Shown here piece after piece: positions 34,753-43,206 of a stretch of DNA of 64,000 nucleotides (its first letter is position 1; each line of letters opens with the position of its first letter). The notes under the pieces were generated by a model, which was not told the origin of the DNA, searched no databases, and saw nothing but the letters and a program-made list of their open reading frames with translations. Location of the stretch: positions 744,001-808,000 of the forward strand of contig NZ_KI911562.1 of assembly GCF_000515315.1 (NCBI RefSeq). The letters run 5' to 3'. The stretch comes from Asinibacterium sp. OR53. GTDB lineage: Bacteria; Bacteroidota; Bacteroidia; Chitinophagales; Chitinophagaceae. The position numbers and the translations under genes were made by a program.

Positions 34753-35571
34753 ATGTCATTTAAAAACCGCACTGTTCTGATCACAGGCGCCAGCAGGGGC
34801 ATTGGCAAAGCCATTGCACTCAAGTTGGCCGCAGCCGGCGCCAATATTGTCATTGCAGCCAAGAGCGTGGAAGAAGACCCCCGTTTGGGCGGCACCATTT
34901 TTTCTGCTGCGCAGGAAGTGGAAGCCACCGGCGCGCAAGCCCTGCCGGTGAAAACAGATATCCGGTTTGAAGAAGAGATCAACGCACTGGTACAAAAAAC
35001 CGTTGAGCGTTTTGGCGGCATCGATGTGGTGATCAACAATGCTTCCGCCATACAACTCACGCCTACCGAACAAACCGAGACCAAACGTTTCGACCTCATG
35101 CAAAACATCAATGTAAGGGGTACTTTCCTGCTGGTGAAACATTGTATCCCTTACCTGAAAAAAGGCAACAATCCGCATATCCTCACTTTATCGCCTCCTG
35201 TTAACCTCGATCCCAAATGGCTGGGTGGACATATCGCTTATACCATTACCAAATACAATATGAGTATGATGGCCATGGGATGGGCTGCCGAATTCAAAAG
35301 CTACGGTATCGCATCCAATGCACTCTGGCCCCGTACCACCATTGATACCGCTGCCATAAGAAATTTATTGGGTGGTGAAGCGCTGGCAAGGATGAGCCGC
35401 ACGCCTGCGATCCTGGCCGATGCCGCTTATTATATTTTACGCAAGACCGCTGCCGAATACAGTGGCCGTACTTTTATCGATGAAGAAGTGCTCGCAGCAG
35501 AAGGCATCACCGATCTCAATGCTTATGCCGTAGTACCAGGCGCAACACTTTATAATGATCTTTTTATTTAA
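34753..35571 (+). CDS. Short-chain dehydrogenase (HSDL2-like)
   Basis: NAD(P)-dependent SDR of 272 residues. TGASRGIGKAIALKLAAAGANIVIAAKS is the cofactor-binding N-terminus, NNASA the fold motif, SPPVNL the serine region and YTITKYNM the catalytic YxxxK. The sequence style (VLITGASRGIGKAIALKLA...AAKSVEEDPRLGGTIFSAAQEVEATGAQALPVKTDIR) resembles the SDR part of hydroxysteroid dehydrogenase-like protein 2. Substrate unknown. It lies 18 bases after gmk in a rightward run. Confidence 0.88.
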   Translation: MSFKNRTVLITGASRGIGKAIALKLAAAGANIVIAAKSVEEDPRLGGTIFSAAQEVEATGAQALPVKTDIRFEEEINALVQKTVERFGGIDVVINNASAIQLTPTEQTETKRFDLMQNINVRGTFLLVKHCIPYLKKGNNPHILTLSPPVNLDPKWLGGHIAYTITKYNMSMMAMGWAAEFKSYGIASNALWPRTTIDTAAIRNLLGGEALARMSRTPAILADAAYYILRKTAAEYSGRTFIDEEVLAAEGITDLNAYAVVPGATLYNDLFI

Positions 35572-35594
35572 TCATACCTGTTGAAATAAAAGCC

Positions 35595-37055
35595 ATGAGA
35601 AAAACAGTACTTAGTTTGATCCTGCTCGCCAGCTTTTGCTCGCTGCAAGCACAAAAGCAAAACACGGCAACCACTTCTATTGCCGAACCGCTGAAAGCAG
35701 AAGCCCTGCAAAACCTGCAGGCTAATTACGATCTGTATAAAAAGAACGCTTTGCAGATCTGGGATTATGCAGAAGTGGGTTATAAAGAAGTGAAAAGTGC
35801 TGCCTTGCACCAGCAAACACTTACAGCTAACGGTTTTACCGTGCAGGCTGGCGTTGCAGGTATACCCACCGCCTTTATAGCTTCTTATGGCAGCGGTAAA
35901 CCCGTTATCGCCATCCTCGCCGAATATGATGCCCTGCCTGGTCTTGCACAAAAAGCTGTGCCTGAAAAAGCGCCCATAGAAGGAAAAAATGCAGGCCATG
36001 CTTGCGGTCATCACCTGTTTGGCACCGCTTCAGTTGCAGCAGGCATTGCTATAAAAAAATTGATCGAAGAAAAGAAGATACAAGGTACCGTTCGGGTATA
36101 TGGCTGTCCCGCCGAAGAAGGCGGCAGCGGTAAAGTATACATGGTGCGGGAAGGATTGTTCAATGATGTGGATGTGGTATTGCACTGGCATCCCGACAAT
36201 GAAAACAAAATTACCATGACTAGTGCGCTGGCCAACAAATCGGCCAAGTTCCGGTTTCATGGTATTGCAGCACATGCCGCTGCTTCACCCGAAAGGGGCC
36301 GCTCGGCACTCGATGCCGTAGAAGCCATGGATAATATGGTAAACATGATGCGTGAGCATGTGCCGCAGGAAACAAGGATCCACTATGTGATCACCAATGG
36401 CGGCAAAGCGCCCAATGTGGTGCCCGATTATGCAGAAGTATATTATTATGTACGCCATCCCCGCAAAGATGATGTCAAAGCCATCTTCGACCGGGTGGTA
36501 AAAGCGGCCAATGGCGCTGCCATGGGCACAGAGACTACCATGGAGTATGAGATCATTGGCGGCACGCATGATCTGCTGCTTAACCAAACACTTGCCGAAG
36601 TAATGCAACACAACCTCGACAAAATTGGTGGTGTGAGCTATACCCCGGAAGAAAAACAGTTTGCGCAAAAGATACAGTCCAGTTTCGGATACCAGGTCCC
36701 GGCCATTGAAACCGCCGGTGCCGTTAAACCGCTTCGCGTAGAAATGAATGCAGGCGGAGGCTCTACCGATGTAGGCGATGTGAGCTACGCAGTTCCTACA
36801 GTGGGTATGGGTGCTGCCACCTGGGTACCCGGCACACCTGCACATAGCTGGCAAGCCGTTGCGTGTGGCGGAACAGAGATCGGTACCAAGGGAATGATGG
36901 TGGCCGCCAAAACATTGGCATTGACGGCTATTGACCTGTACACCAATCCTTCGCTGATCAAAGACGCCACGGAAGAATTCAGGAAAGCAAAAGGAACCTA
37001 CAAATATGAAGCACTGTTAGGGAATAGAAAACCTGCGCTGAATTATAGGGATTAA
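35595..37055 (+). CDS. Exported M20-family amidohydrolase
   Basis: Metal-dependent hydrolase of 486 residues with a signal peptide (MRKTVLSLILLASFCSLQAQ). The M20D pattern is clear: ILAEYDALPGLAQ, HACGHHLFGTASVAAG (metal ligands), CPAEEGGSGK and VLHWHPDNENK. Related enzymes cleave N-acyl amino acids or p-aminobenzoyl-glutamate (AbgB-like). Its stop overlaps the convergent lysS stop in TTAA (37052-37055). Confidence 0.9.
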   Translation: MRKTVLSLILLASFCSLQAQKQNTATTSIAEPLKAEALQNLQANYDLYKKNALQIWDYAEVGYKEVKSAALHQQTLTANGFTVQAGVAGIPTAFIASYGSGKPVIAILAEYDALPGLAQKAVPEKAPIEGKNAGHACGHHLFGTASVAAGIAIKKLIEEKKIQGTVRVYGCPAEEGGSGKVYMVREGLFNDVDVVLHWHPDNENKITMTSALANKSAKFRFHGIAAHAAASPERGRSALDAVEAMDNMVNMMREHVPQETRIHYVITNGGKAPNVVPDYAEVYYYVRHPRKDDVKAIFDRVVKAANGAAMGTETTMEYEIIGGTHDLLLNQTLAEVMQHNLDKIGGVSYTPEEKQFAQKIQSSFGYQVPAIETAGAVKPLRVEMNAGGGSTDVGDVSYAVPTVGMGAATWVPGTPAHSWQAVACGGTEIGTKGMMVAAKTLALTAIDLYTNPSLIKDATEEFRKAKGTYKYEALLGNRKPALNYRD

Positions 37056-38572
37056 ATACTTTCCGGCCGCATTTGCGGGAACAACAACACATCCTGTATA
37101 GATACTTGGTTGGTCATCATCATGCACAACCTGTCAATACCGATACCAATACCGGAAGTAGGCGGCATACCATATTCTAGTGCGCGGAGGAAGTCATGAT
37201 CGATGAACATAGCTTCATCATCGCCACGCTCCATCAGTTTTGATTGTTCTTCAAAACGCTCGCGCTGGTCAACGGGATCATTCAATTCGGAATAGGCATT
37301 CGCGATCTCTTTTCCGTTTACCATCAGTTCAAAACGCTCTACCAGTCCGGGTTTGCTGCGGTGTTTCTTTGTAAGCGGACTCATCTCCACCGGGTAATCA
37401 ATGATGAAAGTAGGTTGAATGAAAGTATGTTCGCTGGTAGCACCAAAGATCTCATCAATCAATTTGCCTTTACCAATATTGCCCGGCACGTCGATATGTA
37501 ATTGCTTGCACACTTCCCGCAGGCTAGCTTCGTCCATCGCGCTCACATCAATACTGGTATTCTCTTTGATGGCATCGTAGATACTGATCCTTTTGAAAGG
37601 CGCTTTGAAATGGATCACCTGGTCGCCCAATGGCACATCGGTAGTGCCGTGCAGGGCAATGGCTATTTTTTCGAACAACTGTTCGGTGATCTCCATCATC
37701 CAGAAATAATCTTTGTAAGCCGTATACCATTCCAGTACGGTGAACTCTGGATTATGGGTTCTGTCCATACCCTCATTCCTGAAATTGCGGCTGAACTCGT
37801 ATACCCAGTCGAACCCGCCCACGATCAAACGCTTCAGGTACAACTCATTGGCAATACGTAAGTAAAAAGGAATATCCAGTGCGTTGTGATGCGTAACAAA
37901 CGGACGGGCCGCAGCACCTCCGGGAATGGACTGCAATACCGGTGTATCTACTTCCAGTGCACCCTGGGCATTGAGGAATTCGCGGATGGTATTGATCAGC
38001 TTGGTGCGTTTAACAAAAGTATCCTTCACAGCGGGATTGATGATCAGATCGGCATAACGCTGGCGGTAACGGAATTCCGGGTCGGTTACGGCGTCGAACA
38101 CATGTCCTTCTTCATCGCGCTTCACCACAGGTAGCGGTTTCAGCGATTTGGTAAGCAGGGTAAGTGTTTGCGCATGGATAGATGTTTCACCGGTCTTGGT
38201 GATGAACACATAACCGGTAGCGCCAATGATATCGCCCAAATCAAGACCATGCTTTACCAATGTATCCCACAGCGATTTATCTTCCCCCGGATAGAGATCG
38301 TCTCTTTTCACGTACAACTGGATAAGTCCTTTGCTATCCTGTATCTTGATGAAGAACACTTTACCCTTGTCGTTCATGCTCATGATACGGCCAGCCACAC
38401 AAACCGAAGCGAACTGTTCTTTCGTCTCTTCCGTAAAATGGTCTTTAATATCCGTTGAATAATGGGTTACCGGGTACAATGGCGCCGGGAACGGATCGAT
38501 GCCCGCTTCCACCAGTTTTGCCAGTTTCTCCCTGCGAACCAGTTCCTGCTCTGATAAGTGTGCTTGACTCAT
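37052..38572 (-). CDS. lysS: Lysyl-tRNA synthetase (class II)
   Basis: Charges tRNA-Lys. The ATG at 38572 gives 506 residues starting MSQAHLSEQELVRREKLAKLVEAGIDPFP; an upstream frame to 38713 is not conserved. The OB-fold tRNA-binding domain (GRIMSMNDKGKVFFIKIQDSKG) precedes the class II core with motif 2 FRNEGMDRTHNPEFTVLEWY and motif 3 GIGIGIDRLCMM. An exact -7 element (TAATTTTG, 38603-38596 minus strand) sits on the stop codon of the upstream GNAT gene, so lysS may have its own promoter. Confidence 0.97.
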   Translation of the reverse strand: MSQAHLSEQELVRREKLAKLVEAGIDPFPAPLYPVTHYSTDIKDHFTEETKEQFASVCVAGRIMSMNDKGKVFFIKIQDSKGLIQLYVKRDDLYPGEDKSLWDTLVKHGLDLGDIIGATGYVFITKTGETSIHAQTLTLLTKSLKPLPVVKRDEEGHVFDAVTDPEFRYRQRYADLIINPAVKDTFVKRTKLINTIREFLNAQGALEVDTPVLQSIPGGAAARPFVTHHNALDIPFYLRIANELYLKRLIVGGFDWVYEFSRNFRNEGMDRTHNPEFTVLEWYTAYKDYFWMMEITEQLFEKIAIALHGTTDVPLGDQVIHFKAPFKRISIYDAIKENTSIDVSAMDEASLREVCKQLHIDVPGNIGKGKLIDEIFGATSEHTFIQPTFIIDYPVEMSPLTKKHRSKPGLVERFELMVNGKEIANAYSELNDPVDQRERFEEQSKLMERGDDEAMFIDHDFLRALEYGMPPTSGIGIGIDRLCMMMTNQVSIQDVLLFPQMRPESI

Positions 38573-38600
38573 AATATAATAGCTTGAGAAGGCTGCAAAA

Positions 38601-39065
38601 TTAACGGTTGGCGGGCACTTTATACACATCGGGATTATGCCGTTGCATAAAACGCTGGTAGAGTTCTTCCGGTAACGGCTCCCATCCAAACTGTTGATAA
38701 AGGCCATGCGCATCTTTAGTGCCCAGCATCCAGCGTCTCAAACCCTGCAGTTCCGGGTTCGTATGGATGGTAGCAACGAGCCATTTGGATAACCCCTTGC
38801 CCCTGTGTTTCGGTAAAATAAAAACATCGGCCAGGTAAGCAAAAGTGGCTTTGTCGGTAACCAGTCTGGCGAACCCAATTTGTTGGTTATGGTGGTAGAC
38901 CCCAAAACAAAAAGAATGTTCAATGGATCTTTTCACCACCTCGTAAGGAATACCGGCAGCCCAATAAGATTCTTCCGAGAGGTAACGGTGGATCACATCG
39001 ATATCCAGTTTAGCCGGGTCTGTACTGATGGAATATCCTTCATGGTGATGATCAATGGGCGTCAT
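38601..39065 (-). CDS. GNAT-family N-acetyltransferase
   Basis: Acetyl-CoA-dependent transferase of 154 residues. The GNAT core is visible: RLVTDKATFAYLADVFILPKHRGKGLSKWLVATI, where PKHRGKGLS is the acetyl-CoA pyrophosphate loop (Q/RxxGxG/A). Similar proteins begin with STDPAKLDIDVIHRYLSEESYWAAG, as here. Substrate unknown. It overlaps the end of the pseudouridine synthase gene by 14 bases. Confidence 0.88.
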   Translation of the reverse strand: MTPIDHHHEGYSISTDPAKLDIDVIHRYLSEESYWAAGIPYEVVKRSIEHSFCFGVYHHNQQIGFARLVTDKATFAYLADVFILPKHRGKGLSKWLVATIHTNPELQGLRRWMLGTKDAHGLYQQFGWEPLPEELYQRFMQRHNPDVYKVPANR

Positions 39066-39642
39066 AAAAAAGTTTTTTACGGATGGTGTTTTCAGATAAT
39101 TCGATGATCTCTCCTGGTTGCATATTACCCAGTTCGAGTTGCTCGATCCTGTAACGGATCAAACGCAAAGTAGGAAATCCTGTTTTGGCAGTCATCCTCC
39201 TCACCTGCCTGTTTTTACCTTCCGTGAGGATCATGCGAATCCAGGGTGAAGGTATTTCTTTCCGGAACCTGATGGGCGGGTCGCGGTCGGGAACAGGCGG
39301 CGCTGTTTCAAATACCATTGCCTTGCATGGCAGGGTATGATGCGCTTTGCCATCGATGTTGATGATCACACCAGACTGCAATTGTGCAATGGCCTCTTTG
39401 GTAATGGCGCCATCTACCTGTACCCAATATTCTCTTTCGTGTGCAAAGCCCGGATCCAATAAACGATGGTTGAGTGTTTTATCATTCGTTAGCAATAACA
39501 ATCCTTCACTGTCATGATCCAATCTTCCTACAGGATATACATCACGGGGCACTTTGAAATAATCAGCCAGTGTTTTCTTTCCTTCCACTGCAGAAAACCG
39601 GGAAAGACATCCATAAGGTTTGTTGATGAGGAAGTAGCGCAT
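39052..39642 (-). CDS. Pseudouridine synthase, RsuA/RluE type
   Basis: Isomerises a uridine of ribosomal RNA. The ATG at 39642 gives 196 residues starting MRYFLINKPYGCLSRFS; PVGRLDHDSEGLLLLTND carries the catalytic Asp, and ILTEGKNRQVRRMTAKTGFPTLRLIRYRI is the C-terminal family motif. There is no N-terminal S4 domain, as in RluE (23S U2457), so that is the best guess. The upstream leader has a hairpin with a U-run right before the ATG (39653-39679). Confidence 0.9.
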   Translation of the reverse strand: MRYFLINKPYGCLSRFSAVEGKKTLADYFKVPRDVYPVGRLDHDSEGLLLLTNDKTLNHRLLDPGFAHEREYWVQVDGAITKEAIAQLQSGVIINIDGKAHHTLPCKAMVFETAPPVPDRDPPIRFRKEIPSPWIRMILTEGKNRQVRRMTAKTGFPTLRLIRYRIEQLELGNMQPGEIIELSENTIRKKLFYDAH

Positions 39643-39652
39643 CTTACAAAAA

Positions 39653-39679
39653 CAAAAGTCCCGCAGAAGCGAGACTTTG
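39653..39679 (-). promoter_or_regulatory. Terminator-like hairpin just before the pseudouridine synthase gene
   Basis: CAAAAGTCCCGC (39653-39664) and GCGAGACTTTG (39669-39679) pair with one bulge and one mismatch around an AGAA loop. On the minus strand the stem is followed by TTTTGT and the ATG at 39642. It looks like an intrinsic terminator inside the leader, so attenuation is possible. Confidence 0.45.
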
Positions 39680-39703
39680 TATATGGATGGGTTAGTAAGT
39701 ACC

Positions 39704-39800
39704 GGGAAATAAATTTCCCAACACAATATTAAAAATAGTTTTATCGAAAGCAAAAAATTTTTTGAACAATTTTATTCACATTTTCGGCGGGAATGTGAAT
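39704..39800. repeat. Two inverted repeats in the long spacer before the lpxD-like gene
   Basis: GGGAAAT (39704-39710) and ATTTCCC (39713-39719) form a 7-2-7 palindrome; ATTCACATT (39774-39782) and AATGTGAAT (39792-39800) form a perfect 9-9-9 repeat. The whole gene-free stretch 39643-40066 is AT-rich and holds these, the leader hairpin at 39653 and the promoter element at 40037; I see no gene in it. Confidence 0.5.
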
Positions 39801-40036
39801 TGCGCGTATGTACCAGGTACGATCTTTCGCTGCAATATTCGTTGTTGTGTTTTGAATTTTATATTTTCAATTCATTGTTGTACTTGCTGAAATACTGATG
39901 AATAAAGGGTTACAGCAGTTATCATTTTCATCGCTCAAACAAAATGCACTTCATATTTTAGGTCTTGCGGGCTGTTAAAAACGGGTGAAAAGGCGGGAAC
40001 CTGGCCTAAAAAAATTTTCTCTTCGCCAGGTGTTGT

Positions 40037-40044
40037 TACCTTTG
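40037..40044 (+). promoter_or_regulatory. -7 element of the lpxD-like gene
   Basis: TACCTTTG, an exact TAnnTTTG match, 22 bases before the ATG at 40067. The -33 region is T-rich but lacks a clean TTG. Confidence 0.55.
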
Positions 40045-40066
40045 ATTTTTACCCAAAACCATCATT

Positions 40067-41011
40067 ATGAAGTTCCCAGCGCCCGTTTCCATACAATGGA
40101 TTGCCAACCTGATCCAGGCAAGCCTTTCAGGAAATCCAGATGCACAAGTAACAGGCATCAATGAAATTCACCGCGTGGAAGCAGGCGATCTTGCATTCGT
40201 TGATCATCCAAAATATTACGATACCTGTCTCAACAGCGCCGCTACTTTCATCATCATCAATACCAAAGAAGTAAATATTCCCACTGGTAAAACCATACTC
40301 GTTGTTCCCGATCCTTTCGAAGCATATTTAAAAATCGTTGATCATTTCAGACCTTTTGTTCCTGCCAATAAAACCATCAGCGATACAGCGGTGATTGGAG
40401 AAGGAACTGTGATCATGCCCAATGTATTCATTGGTCAGCATGTACGTATAGGCAAGAACTGCACCATCCATCCCAATGTTTCCCTGCTCGATTACAGCAT
40501 CATTGGCGACAATGTAGTGATACAGGCAGGCACTGTTATTGGCAGCGATGCATTTTATTACAACACCAAAAAGAACCGCGAAGTATGGTATAAAAGAATG
40601 CAAAGCTGCGGTTGGGTACATATAGAAGATGATGTAGAAATTGGCGCCGGCTGTACCATCGACAGGGGCGTAACGGCCGACACAAGAATAGGTAAAGGCA
40701 GCCGGATCGATAATATGGTGCATATCGGTCACGATACCCTGGTAGGAAAAAATTGCCTGTTCGCCGCGCAGGTGGGTATTGCAGGTGGAACCATTATTGA
40801 AGATGGTGTAACGCTATGGGGACAGGTAGGCGTTAGCAAAACCCTTACCATTGGTGCCAACGCCATTGTGCTGGCACAAAGTGGTGTGCCTTCTTCACTG
40901 GCCGGTGGCAAAACCTATTTCGGTTATCCTGCAGAAGAAGCTTCAACCAAGAGAAGAGAGCTGGTGTGGATCAAACGCATTCCCGAGCTCTGGAAAAAAG
41001 TGATGGATTAA
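40067..41011 (+). CDS. LpxD-like UDP-3-O-acylglucosamine N-acyltransferase
   Basis: Left-handed beta-helix acyltransferase of 314 residues, probably adding an acyl chain in lipid A synthesis. The N-terminal uridine-binding part (VTGINEIHRVEAGDLAFVDHPKY) is followed by hexapeptide repeats (IGEGTVIMPNVFIGQHVRIGKNCTIHPNV and on), with the likely catalytic His in NMVHIGHDTLVG. Compared with standard LpxD (~340) it is slightly short and lies alone rather than beside lpxC, fabZ or lpxA, so it may be a second, specialised copy or act on another nucleotide sugar. Confidence 0.85.
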   Translation: MKFPAPVSIQWIANLIQASLSGNPDAQVTGINEIHRVEAGDLAFVDHPKYYDTCLNSAATFIIINTKEVNIPTGKTILVVPDPFEAYLKIVDHFRPFVPANKTISDTAVIGEGTVIMPNVFIGQHVRIGKNCTIHPNVSLLDYSIIGDNVVIQAGTVIGSDAFYYNTKKNREVWYKRMQSCGWVHIEDDVEIGAGCTIDRGVTADTRIGKGSRIDNMVHIGHDTLVGKNCLFAAQVGIAGGTIIEDGVTLWGQVGVSKTLTIGANAIVLAQSGVPSSLAGGKTYFGYPAEEASTKRRELVWIKRIPELWKKVMD

Positions 41012-41012
41012 T

Positions 41013-41987
41013 TCACAGTTTGTATTGCTGTTTCAATTCACTGCATACCCTTTGGATGGTATCGGTTAGTGGCGTGTATTGAAAACCGGGCAGGTATTGC
41101 AACAATTTTTCGTTATTGAAGTAAACTTTCGCCTGCGCCGTGCGTGCAGTTTCCCTGGTGAGCAAAGGATCTTTCCCTGTTATTTTTCCTTTGATCGCTT
41201 CAAGTCGCCATACGATCTCTGCCAGCAAGGGCGTTACTTTTTTATGCGGCGGCCGCTTGCCAAATTGTTGTGCTGCTTCCGTGAAAATAGTCCTGTAAGG
41301 CACACTGCATGCACTGAGGATAAAGCGCTGTGCGCTGATGTCTTTTTCCATCAATAATACCATGGCCCGCACTACATCCTGTACGTCTACAAAACCGCTG
41401 ACCCCATCGGTATACCAGGGGAACTCTTCATAAGCCGATTTGAAGATACCCGATGAGCCGGATTCCCAATCACCTGCCCCTAAAATGATCACGGGGTTCA
41501 CCATCACCGCATTCAACCCTTCGCCTATTCCCCGCCATACTTCCATCTCGGCCAGGTATTTGCTTTTGCCATATTCACTGTTGCTGGTCTCGGCGGTCCA
41601 GTTCATGGTTTCGTTGATGGCTTCATTTTCCCGGATACGACCAAGGGCCGCCACCGAACTCACGAACAACAATTTCTGTACCCCCGCATCCAGGCAGGCA
41701 TTCACCACATTGGCTGTTCCTTCAATATTGGTTTGATGTAACTGTTGTTTTCTTTTGGGATGAAACGATACTACCGCAGCGCAATGATACACCTGCGTAA
41801 CGCCTTTCATGACTTCTTCCAGCGATACAACATCCAGTATATCGCCGCGCACCCATTGCACTTTGCCGTTGAAATCGGAAGACGGGATAGCAGAACGGTA
41901 CAGGGCCCGTACTGTACAACCGCGGCCCGTTAATTCTTTCAGGAGGTGTGAACCCACCAATCCCGTTGCTCCCGTTACTAGGATCAT
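41013..41987 (-). CDS. NAD(P)-dependent sugar epimerase/dehydratase-like protein
   Basis: Extended SDR of 324 residues. MILVTGATGLVGSHLLKELTGRGCTVRALYR holds the GxxGxxG cofactor motif; YHCAAVVSF and YGKSKYLAEMEV (catalytic YxxxK) follow. It resembles the dihydroflavonol-4-reductase-like group (COG0451), so a reductase is as likely as an epimerase. A GTG five codons upstream (42002) is an alternative start. It is the third gene of a leftward run sco-fur-epimerase. Confidence 0.82.
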   Translation of the reverse strand: MILVTGATGLVGSHLLKELTGRGCTVRALYRSAIPSSDFNGKVQWVRGDILDVVSLEEVMKGVTQVYHCAAVVSFHPKRKQQLHQTNIEGTANVVNACLDAGVQKLLFVSSVAALGRIRENEAINETMNWTAETSNSEYGKSKYLAEMEVWRGIGEGLNAVMVNPVIILGAGDWESGSSGIFKSAYEEFPWYTDGVSGFVDVQDVVRAMVLLMEKDISAQRFILSACSVPYRTIFTEAAQQFGKRPPHKKVTPLLAEIVWRLEAIKGKITGKDPLLTRETARTAQAKVYFNNEKLLQYLPGFQYTPLTDTIQRVCSELKQQYKL

Positions 41988-42022
41988 GCTATCTGTTTGC
42001 ACGAAGATAAGGCCGGGAACCT

Positions 42023-42445
42023 TTAGGCAGGATTACATTTTGAACATATACCGCTAACCACCACATCGGTTTGGGTAGCACGGAATCCTTTGGGTAATTG
42101 TACCGCCGGCACCGTTATGTGGTCGAGACAATAAGTAGTGCCGCAGGCATCGCAAAGGAAATGGATATGGTCGTCGTGGTGATGGCCGGCAGAACATTCA
42201 TCCTTGCACAAAGCGTAGCGCACTGAGTTGTCGGTAGTGGGTATGGTATGAATGATGCCCTTTTCCACAAAGGTTTGCAAGGTGCGGTAAACGGTTACCC
42301 TATCGAATCCTGTACCACTGCGCTGTTCAATATCGGCATGCGCCAAAGCGCCGTCGGTACGTAAAAACATATCCAGTATCTTCTTGCGGCTCTCGGTAAC
42401 ACTTAACTGGTTGCGCTTCAATATCTCACTGGTACTACTAAACAT
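42023..42445 (-). CDS. Fur-family metalloregulator
   Basis: Metal- or peroxide-responsive repressor of 140 residues. The winged helix (LSVTESRKKILDMFL...GFDRVTVYRTLQTFVEKGIIH) contains the DRVTVYRTL recognition helix. The metal region has HHHDDHIHFLCDACGTTYCLD and a C-terminal CSKC, giving two CxxC pairs for structural zinc. Whether it is Fur, Zur or PerR cannot be told; its neighbours (sco and divergent merC) suggest metal handling. It follows sco by 6 bases. Confidence 0.88.
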   Translation of the reverse strand: MFSSTSEILKRNQLSVTESRKKILDMFLRTDGALAHADIEQRSGTGFDRVTVYRTLQTFVEKGIIHTIPTTDNSVRYALCKDECSAGHHHDDHIHFLCDACGTTYCLDHITVPAVQLPKGFRATQTDVVVSGICSKCNPA

Positions 42446-42451
42446 GACGCA

Positions 42452-43108
42452 CTATTGAGGATTGTTACTAAAAATATTGTTGGCAAAATGCGCCGATCCT
42501 TTTTCTGCCAGAAGCGTCCGGATATCTTTCTTCATTTTATCCAGTTCGTCTGCTTTCAAACCATCGTATATCTGTCCGCGTACTTTGCCGTTCTTATCCA
42601 CCAATGCAAAAAACTGGGTATGGATGAACTGGTCTTCGATCTTCTGGAAACTGTTCTTAGGATCGTCTAACAGATACGAATTTCGTGCCAGTTGATACAG
42701 GCTGTCTTTCCGTCCGGTGAGGAATACCCATTTGGCGGGATCAGCTTTCATAGAATCGGCATAGGCTTTCAAACGGGGCACAGAATCGGTTCCGGGGTCA
42801 CAGGTATTGGAAACGATCATGAAATCGGGCTCCTGTTTGAAAGTCTCATAAATGGCTTTCATGTTGGTATTCATTTTCGGGCAAATACCCTTGCAACTGG
42901 TGAAAAAATATTCCACCACACTTACTTTTCCCAGCATGTCCTGGTCGGTATAAGGCCGCCCGTCCTGTGCAGTGAGACGATAGGGTTTCACATAACTCAA
43001 TACCGGCAGTTTGGGTTTCCACAAATCTGTTCCCCTGAAAAGGAAGAAGTAAAACCCCGCTAACAATACCACAAAAAACAAGAGGTAAACCAGCCATTTT
43101 CTTTTCAT
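42452..43108 (-). CDS. SCO1/SenC-family copper-chaperone-like protein
   Basis: Membrane-anchored thioredoxin-fold protein of 218 residues, a family that loads copper into cytochrome oxidase or acts in redox control. One N-terminal membrane helix (KWLVYLLFFVVLLAGFYFFLF), then SVVEYFFTSCKGICPKMNTNM with the CxxxC copper motif and a later His (IEDQFIHTQFFALVDKNGK). It is divergent from merC and upstream of the Fur-family gene. A -7 element, TAACTTTG (43132-43125 minus strand), lies 16 bases before the start. Confidence 0.92.
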   Translation of the reverse strand: MKRKWLVYLLFFVVLLAGFYFFLFRGTDLWKPKLPVLSYVKPYRLTAQDGRPYTDQDMLGKVSVVEYFFTSCKGICPKMNTNMKAIYETFKQEPDFMIVSNTCDPGTDSVPRLKAYADSMKADPAKWVFLTGRKDSLYQLARNSYLLDDPKNSFQKIEDQFIHTQFFALVDKNGKVRGQIYDGLKADELDKMKKDIRTLLAEKGSAHFANNIFSNNPQ

Positions 43109-43124
43109 ATCCGTGTTTGAACTA

Positions 43125-43132
43125 CAAAGTTA
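43125..43132 (-). promoter_or_regulatory. -7 element of the sco-fur unit
   Basis: Minus-strand TAACTTTG matches TAnnTTTG; no clear TTG lies at the -33 distance, as would fit an activated or weak promoter. Confidence 0.45.
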
Positions 43133-43169
43133 CACCCAAGTGCCTGATAAACCGGGTTTGAGGAAATAT

Positions 43170-43200
43170 TTTGCAACAACGTTGCAATGTTGTAATTTTG
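43170..43200 (+). promoter_or_regulatory. Promoter of merC
   Basis: TTTG at 43170-43173, 19 bases, then TAATTTTG at 43193-43200: a complete Bacteroidota promoter. The start codon begins 6 bases after the -7 element, so the message is leaderless or nearly so. The palindrome 43171-43187 covers the -33 box and spacer. Confidence 0.75.
43171..43187. promoter_or_regulatory. Palindromic operator on the merC promoter
   Basis: TTGCAAC (43171-43177) and GTTGCAA (43181-43187), a perfect 7-3-7 inverted repeat. The Fur-family gene two cistrons away across the divergent spacer is the natural candidate binder. Confidence 0.6.
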
Positions 43201-43206
43201 CCCCTT

